Assembly (NCBI GenBank): GCA_024752435.1
Contig: CP103023.1
Span: forward strand, 2,046,001-2,110,000
Source of the DNA: Allantophomopsis cytisporea
Taxonomy: Eukaryota > Ascomycota > Leotiomycetes > Phacidiales > Phacidiaceae
Direction: 5' to 3'
DNA: 64,000 bases
Shown piece by piece: positions 59,882 through 64,000 of this stretch. Position 1 is the first letter of the stretch, and every line of letters begins with the position of its first letter. A program made the position numbers and the translations under genes. Below the pieces are notes generated by a model. That model did no database searches. It was not told the origin of the DNA and saw only the letters and a program-made list of their open reading frames with translations.

Positions 59882-60941
59882 GCTGGGATATATCAACAAG
59901 AAGACTGGTGTGAAAAGAATGTGTTCGCGATATGAAAGTACTTGACAGATTTCGGTGTTCTATCCCTCCCCCGATTGCTATCGCCCCTGCGCTGATCCAA
60001 GCTAGAGCCGGGATAAGCCGACCGTAGGTTCTCTTCCCCAAAGTGCCCCTCGCTCGGCCCAATGTACCCTTCATACAGTACAATGATAACGCCGTAAACC
60101 AATGTCGAGATACGCATAAACCATGGAAGCTTAACTATAATATCTAGTAAAGGGTAGATATTCAAATACTGAACTGAATAACAGCAACCGACAGATCGAT
60201 CATGAAATGCAAGAGTGCCAAGTCGAAAATGGTTTGCCGGGCAAGGTCTGCTATATTATCAGTAGATAGGTACTGTGGGCTTCAAGTCTATAATCCGCTT
60301 GGCCTGTGCGCACAACCGAATATTCCATTATCACCGTCACCGCATTGTAGAAAGAATAGAATATAGCCATTTAATCCAAATCACATTGCCTTTACGACCA
60401 ACAAACTGATTGACAATTGGCTCCTGTAAGACTCTTACAATGCTTCGCTGACGGAAGTGATATTGTCACAGTCTTATAAAGTAAGTTTCGAAGTGTCTCT
60501 TTATACTTAGCCCAACGCGTTTTCATCTGGCCTTTATCATCCTCTAGACTGGCTGATTAGCTGATCTATTGACACTTATGGCTGTCAATTTTAGTAGGTA
60601 TCATATACCGTTATCCATTCTGTACATCGTTACCGCGTTCAAAACACATTTTTGTACTATATATATCATCATTACTATCCCCTTGAAATTTCCATGATAC
60701 TCCCTCCATCTGATACATTATCAGAATACTGCCACGCTAACATTCCATACATGTTCTTCAACAACAGGTTTATCACAAAATTAACTATTACTTCAGTCGA
60801 TGCCCTGCTTATGCTACGGTTGATGAACAAAAACCACACCTATACTATGAAACATTTGAAACTAAACTCGATAGAAAAGAGAAAGAAAAAATTCATGTAA
60901 TTATTCGAAGCCTCAAGAGGTCTGTCTAGTCATCCAAGTCC
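59882..60941. other. Intergenic region between GMPPA-like and beta-galactosidase genes
   Basis: A 1.06-kb, moderately AT-rich interval: promoter of the GMPPA-like gene at the left and 3' UTR of the beta-galactosidase gene at the right. An 82-codon frame at 60652-60900 has no recognisable protein. Confidence 0.5.

Positions 60942-64000
<3,059 letters not shown>

Overview
The window is eukaryotic. Genes are split by short introns (mostly 45-136 bp, GT-AG, with CTNA-type branch points such as TACTGAC in the laccase gene), and the proteins are fungal: GNA1, GPI16, LUC7, UBP6, SHB17-like and ARPC4 orthologues, a Zn2Cys6 regulator and an asco-laccase ending in DSGL. This fits a filamentous ascomycete (Pezizomycotina). 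A Leotiomycete, perhaps close to Botrytis/Sclerotinia, is my guess but is not proven by the sequence. I rebuilt 17 gene models by hand; where several exons were joined, the phases add up to an intact reading frame.

Left part (1-18.5 kb), gene-dense: 3' part of a BYE1-like transcription regulator with SPOC domain (+); an RG-rich low-complexity protein (-); a large RING-like/RRM protein with a puzzling 3' end (-); ARPC4 of the Arp2/3 complex (-), divergent from UBP6 (+); a small single-pass membrane protein (-); a small uncertain ORF (-); an SHB17-like bisphosphatase (+); a SAM methyltransferase with a probable GC-AG intron (-); a Zn2Cys6 regulator (-).

Middle (18.5-37.3 kb): almost 19 kb with no gene I can support. 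It is not uniformly AT-rich and shows no transposon ORFs. It is crowded with microsatellites, homopolymer tracts, and pyrimidine-rich blocks that look like fungal leaders or promoters. It lies upstream of the Zn2Cys6 gene, so it may be an extended regulatory or non-coding-RNA region.

Right part (37.3-64 kb): a diacylglycerol-lipase-like protein (-), GNA1 (+), LUC7 (-) divergent from GPI16 (+) over about 200 bp, a laccase (-), then a second gap of about 6.6 kb, a LAMTOR1/Meh1-like lipid-anchored protein (+), an old-yellow-enzyme oxidoreductase (-), a GDP-mannose pyrophosphorylase A-like protein (-) and a GH2 beta-galactosidase cut by the window edge (-).

No biosynthetic cluster is evident. 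Most genes are housekeeping: RNA processing (LUC7, RRM protein, BYE1), sugar nucleotide and GPI/cell-wall precursor supply (GNA1, GMPPA-like, GPI16), carbon metabolism (SHB17-like, beta-galactosidase), actin (ARPC4), proteasome (UBP6) and TOR signalling (LAMTOR1-like). No tRNA, rRNA, CRISPR or intact mobile element was recognised.
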